Shown: positions 5,816-7,241 of the stretch, piece by piece
Numbering within the stretch: the first letter of the stretch is position 1
How the letters are laid out: every line of letters begins with the position of its first letter
Assembly: GCA_964528575.1 (NCBI GenBank)
Contig: CAZGTQ010000398.1
Coordinates: 1-7,241, forward strand
From: CAZGTQ01 sp964528575
GTDB taxonomy: Bacteria > Planctomycetota > UBA1135 > GCA-002686595
Reading direction: 5' to 3'
DNA length: 7,241 nucleotides
Program-made: the position numbers and the translations under genes
The notes under the pieces: model-generated
What the model was told of the DNA's origin: nothing
Databases searched by the model: none
What the model saw: only the letters and a program-made list of their open reading frames with translations

Positions 5816-7241
5816 CTACGGTACGAGCTGGATCGGGACCGCGTTGCTCGCGTGCACCGTGAGCAGCACGATCGGGTTCACGACAACGTACGCGTGCCAC
5901 AGCGTGACGCCCGCGAGGCTCGGATTCAGCGCGCCCGGCGCCAGCGAGATTTGAGCGGTCGCGGTGCCGTCGGCCGCGAGCGTGCCCAACGTGTTCACGA
6001 ACGGCGGCTGGTTCGCGCCGAGGAGCGTGAACGTGAAGTACGGGTCCGGGAGGGCGAGCGGGACGACGACCTCGTTGATCGGGAAGCCCGGCGACGTGCC
6101 GCTCGCGGATCCGAGCAGGAGGTACGGCTGCGCGACGACCGGCGCGGCGAGCGAGAACGTCGCGTTCCCGCCGTTCGCGATCGAGAGCGTGTCGACGTCG
6201 ACCGCGAGGCCGCGCGCGGGGAACAGGATCCACACCGCGCCGTGGTCGGGGCCGCCGGCGTCGGCGAATTGCGCCGAGATGGCGATGTCGCTGACGCCGT
6301 CGCCGTCGACGTCGCCCAGGCCCGCGGCCTCGCCCCCGAACTGGTCGCCCCCGGCGAGCGAGTCGCCGAATCCGCCGCTCCCCTCGCCGATCTTCGACTG
6401 GTCGACGACGGTCCCGAGCGGGCCCAGGAACACGATCCACGCCGCGCCGGCGCCGTTGCCGCCCGAGTCGTCCCCCTGCGCGCCGACGAGCAGGTCGACC
6501 GTGCCGTTCGAGTCGAGGTCGTCGAGCGCCGCGACCGACGAGCCGAACGCGTCGCCGGCGGAGAGAGCGCCGCCGAACGCGCCTTGTTGCGCGCTGATCT
6601 TCGCTGCCGACGCCACGGTCCCGTCGGCCGCCAGCGACAGCACCCAGACCGCTCCGGTGTCGTCGCCCGGTCCGTCGTCGTCGCGCTCGGCCCCCACCGC
6701 GAGCTCGCTGGTGCCGTCGCCGTCGAGGTCGCCGAGCGACGCGAGCGAGCGGCCGAAGCGATCGCCGGCGTCGAGCGGCCCGAGGAATTGGCCCTGCGTG
6801 GCGCTGATCTTCGTGCTCGCCTTCACCGTGCCGTCGGCGTTCAGGAACAGGATCCACACGGCGCCCGCGTCGGTCCCCGGCCCGTCGTCGTCGCGGTACG
6901 CGCCGACCGCCAGCTCACCCACCAAGTCGCCGTCGAGGTCCGGCAGCGGTGCGAGCGCGCGGCCGAAGCGGTCGTTGTCGCGGAGCGTGCCACCGAACCC
7001 GCCGCTCCCCTCACCGATCACGACGAACGATTTGACGCTCCCCGTCCCGTCGAGGAAGAGCACATACACGACGCCCTCGTTCGTCCCCGCCCCCTCGGTT
7101 CGGTTCGCGCCGACCGCGATCTCCGGGTTCTGATCGCCGTCGAGGTCGCCCAGGCACGCGATCGAGCGCCCGAACGAGCCCGCCGCCTCGAGCGTCCCCG
7201 CGGGGATCCCGCCGACGCCGTCCGCGATCTTCTGCGTGCCG
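5816..7241 (-). CDS. Secreted FG-GAP/integrin-alpha-like beta-propeller protein with planctomycete-type C-terminal domain, 5' end outside window
   Basis: The frame is open to the window edge (first complete codon at 7240), giving the last 474 residues of a larger protein; the signal peptide and first blades are missing. Five full FG-GAP blades are visible with a 69-70 residue period, plus the tail of a sixth. Each opens with FG followed by a calcium-loop pattern: DLDGDQ, DLDGDL, DLDGDG, DLDSNG and DVDGDG. Each then continues with an (E/D)(L/I)-x-(V/I)-(G/S)-A strand and most with a G-x-(V/A)-W-(I/V) strand. After the blades comes a roughly 128-residue C-terminal domain (fragment residues 347-474) with YLLLGSASGTSPG, PLALPDPYFTFTL, GVTLWHAYVV and ASNAVPIQLVP, a tail I associate with many secreted proteins of high-GC Planctomycetota. 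The family acts in extracellular binding; no enzyme signature is visible. The ligand is unknown. Stop codon TAG. Confidence 0.93.
   Translation of the reverse strand, partial: GTQKIADGVGGIPAGTLEAAGSFGRSIACLGDLDGDQNPEIAVGANRTEGAGTNEGVVYVLFLDGTGSVKSFVVIGEGSGGFGGTLRDNDRFGRALAPLPDLDGDLVGELAVGAYRDDDGPGTDAGAVWILFLNADGTVKASTKISATQGQFLGPLDAGDRFGRSLASLGDLDGDGTSELAVGAERDDDGPGDDTGAVWVLSLAADGTVASAAKISAQQGAFGGALSAGDAFGSSVAALDDLDSNGTVDLLVGAQGDDSGGNGAGAAWIVFLGPLGTVVDQSKIGEGSGGFGDSLAGGDQFGGEAAGLGDVDGDGVSDIAISAQFADAGGPDHGAVWILFPARGLAVDVDTLSIANGGNATFSLAAPVVAQPYLLLGSASGTSPGFPINEVVVPLALPDPYFTFTLLGANQPPFVNTLGTLAADGTATAQISLAPGALNPSLAGVTLWHAYVVVNPIVLLTVHASNAVPIQLVP
6209..7180 (-). repeat. Five tandem FG-GAP blade repeats visible as a 207-210 bp DNA period
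   Basis: The blades recur every 69-70 codons and nucleotide identity is high between some. For example the + strand block reading ccgtcgtcgtcgcg recurs at about 6672 and 6882, exactly 210 bases apart (both encode part of RDDDGPG). The Asp-loop segment recurs near 7135, 6925, 6715, 6505 and 6295. Similarity is greatest between the second and third visible blades, which suggests recent duplication or recombination within the gene. Confidence 0.85.

Noticed and set aside
6209..7180. Regular 210-base repeats as a CRISPR-like or mobile repeat array
   Set aside because: The period equals one FG-GAP blade and the reading frame is open throughout, so the repeats are protein-coding.

Overview
The window is about 70% GC and densely coded, with no RNA gene, insertion sequence or CRISPR array that I can see. 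The likely source is a deep-branching, high-GC Planctomycetota bacterium. Four things point there, from remembered family resemblance rather than any search: a secreted FG-GAP protein with a C-terminal domain typical of those genomes, a thioredoxin/PDZ protein of planctomycete type, a secreted two-CxxC protein of planctomycete type, and a large envelope protein with carboxypeptidase-regulatory-like stretches.

Layout. (1) Bases 2-1318, plus strand: 3' part of ahcY, S-adenosylhomocysteine hydrolase. (2) Bases 1333-1372: strong hairpin between convergent genes. (3) Bases 1380-2636, minus strand: a secreted thioredoxin-like protein with a CxxCH motif and two PDZ domains. It is continuous in one frame only if two UGA codons, exactly at the two CxxC positions, are read as selenocysteine (U51-E-R-U54-R-D-C57). 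Two SECIS-like hairpins follow them. (4) Bases 2659-4605, minus strand: a 648-residue membrane-anchored envelope protein, 22 bases upstream of the selenoprotein gene and probably co-transcribed with it. (5) Bases 4660-5127, plus strand, divergent: a periplasmic cytochrome b562-type protein. (6) Bases 5136-5162: convergent hairpin. (7) Bases 5162-5764, minus strand: a secreted protein with two CxxC motifs. (8) Bases 5816 to the window end, minus strand: the C-terminal part of an FG-GAP beta-propeller protein.

The main discovery is the double-selenocysteine protein. UGA still acts as a stop in this window (the cytochrome b562 gene ends in TGA), so local recoding is needed rather than a changed genetic code. 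Apart from ahcY, every protein here carries an export signal, and three of them (the Sec protein, cytochrome b562 and the CxxC protein) have redox or metal-binding motifs. The stretch 1380-5764 may therefore serve envelope redox or thiol chemistry. That functional link is inference from position only.
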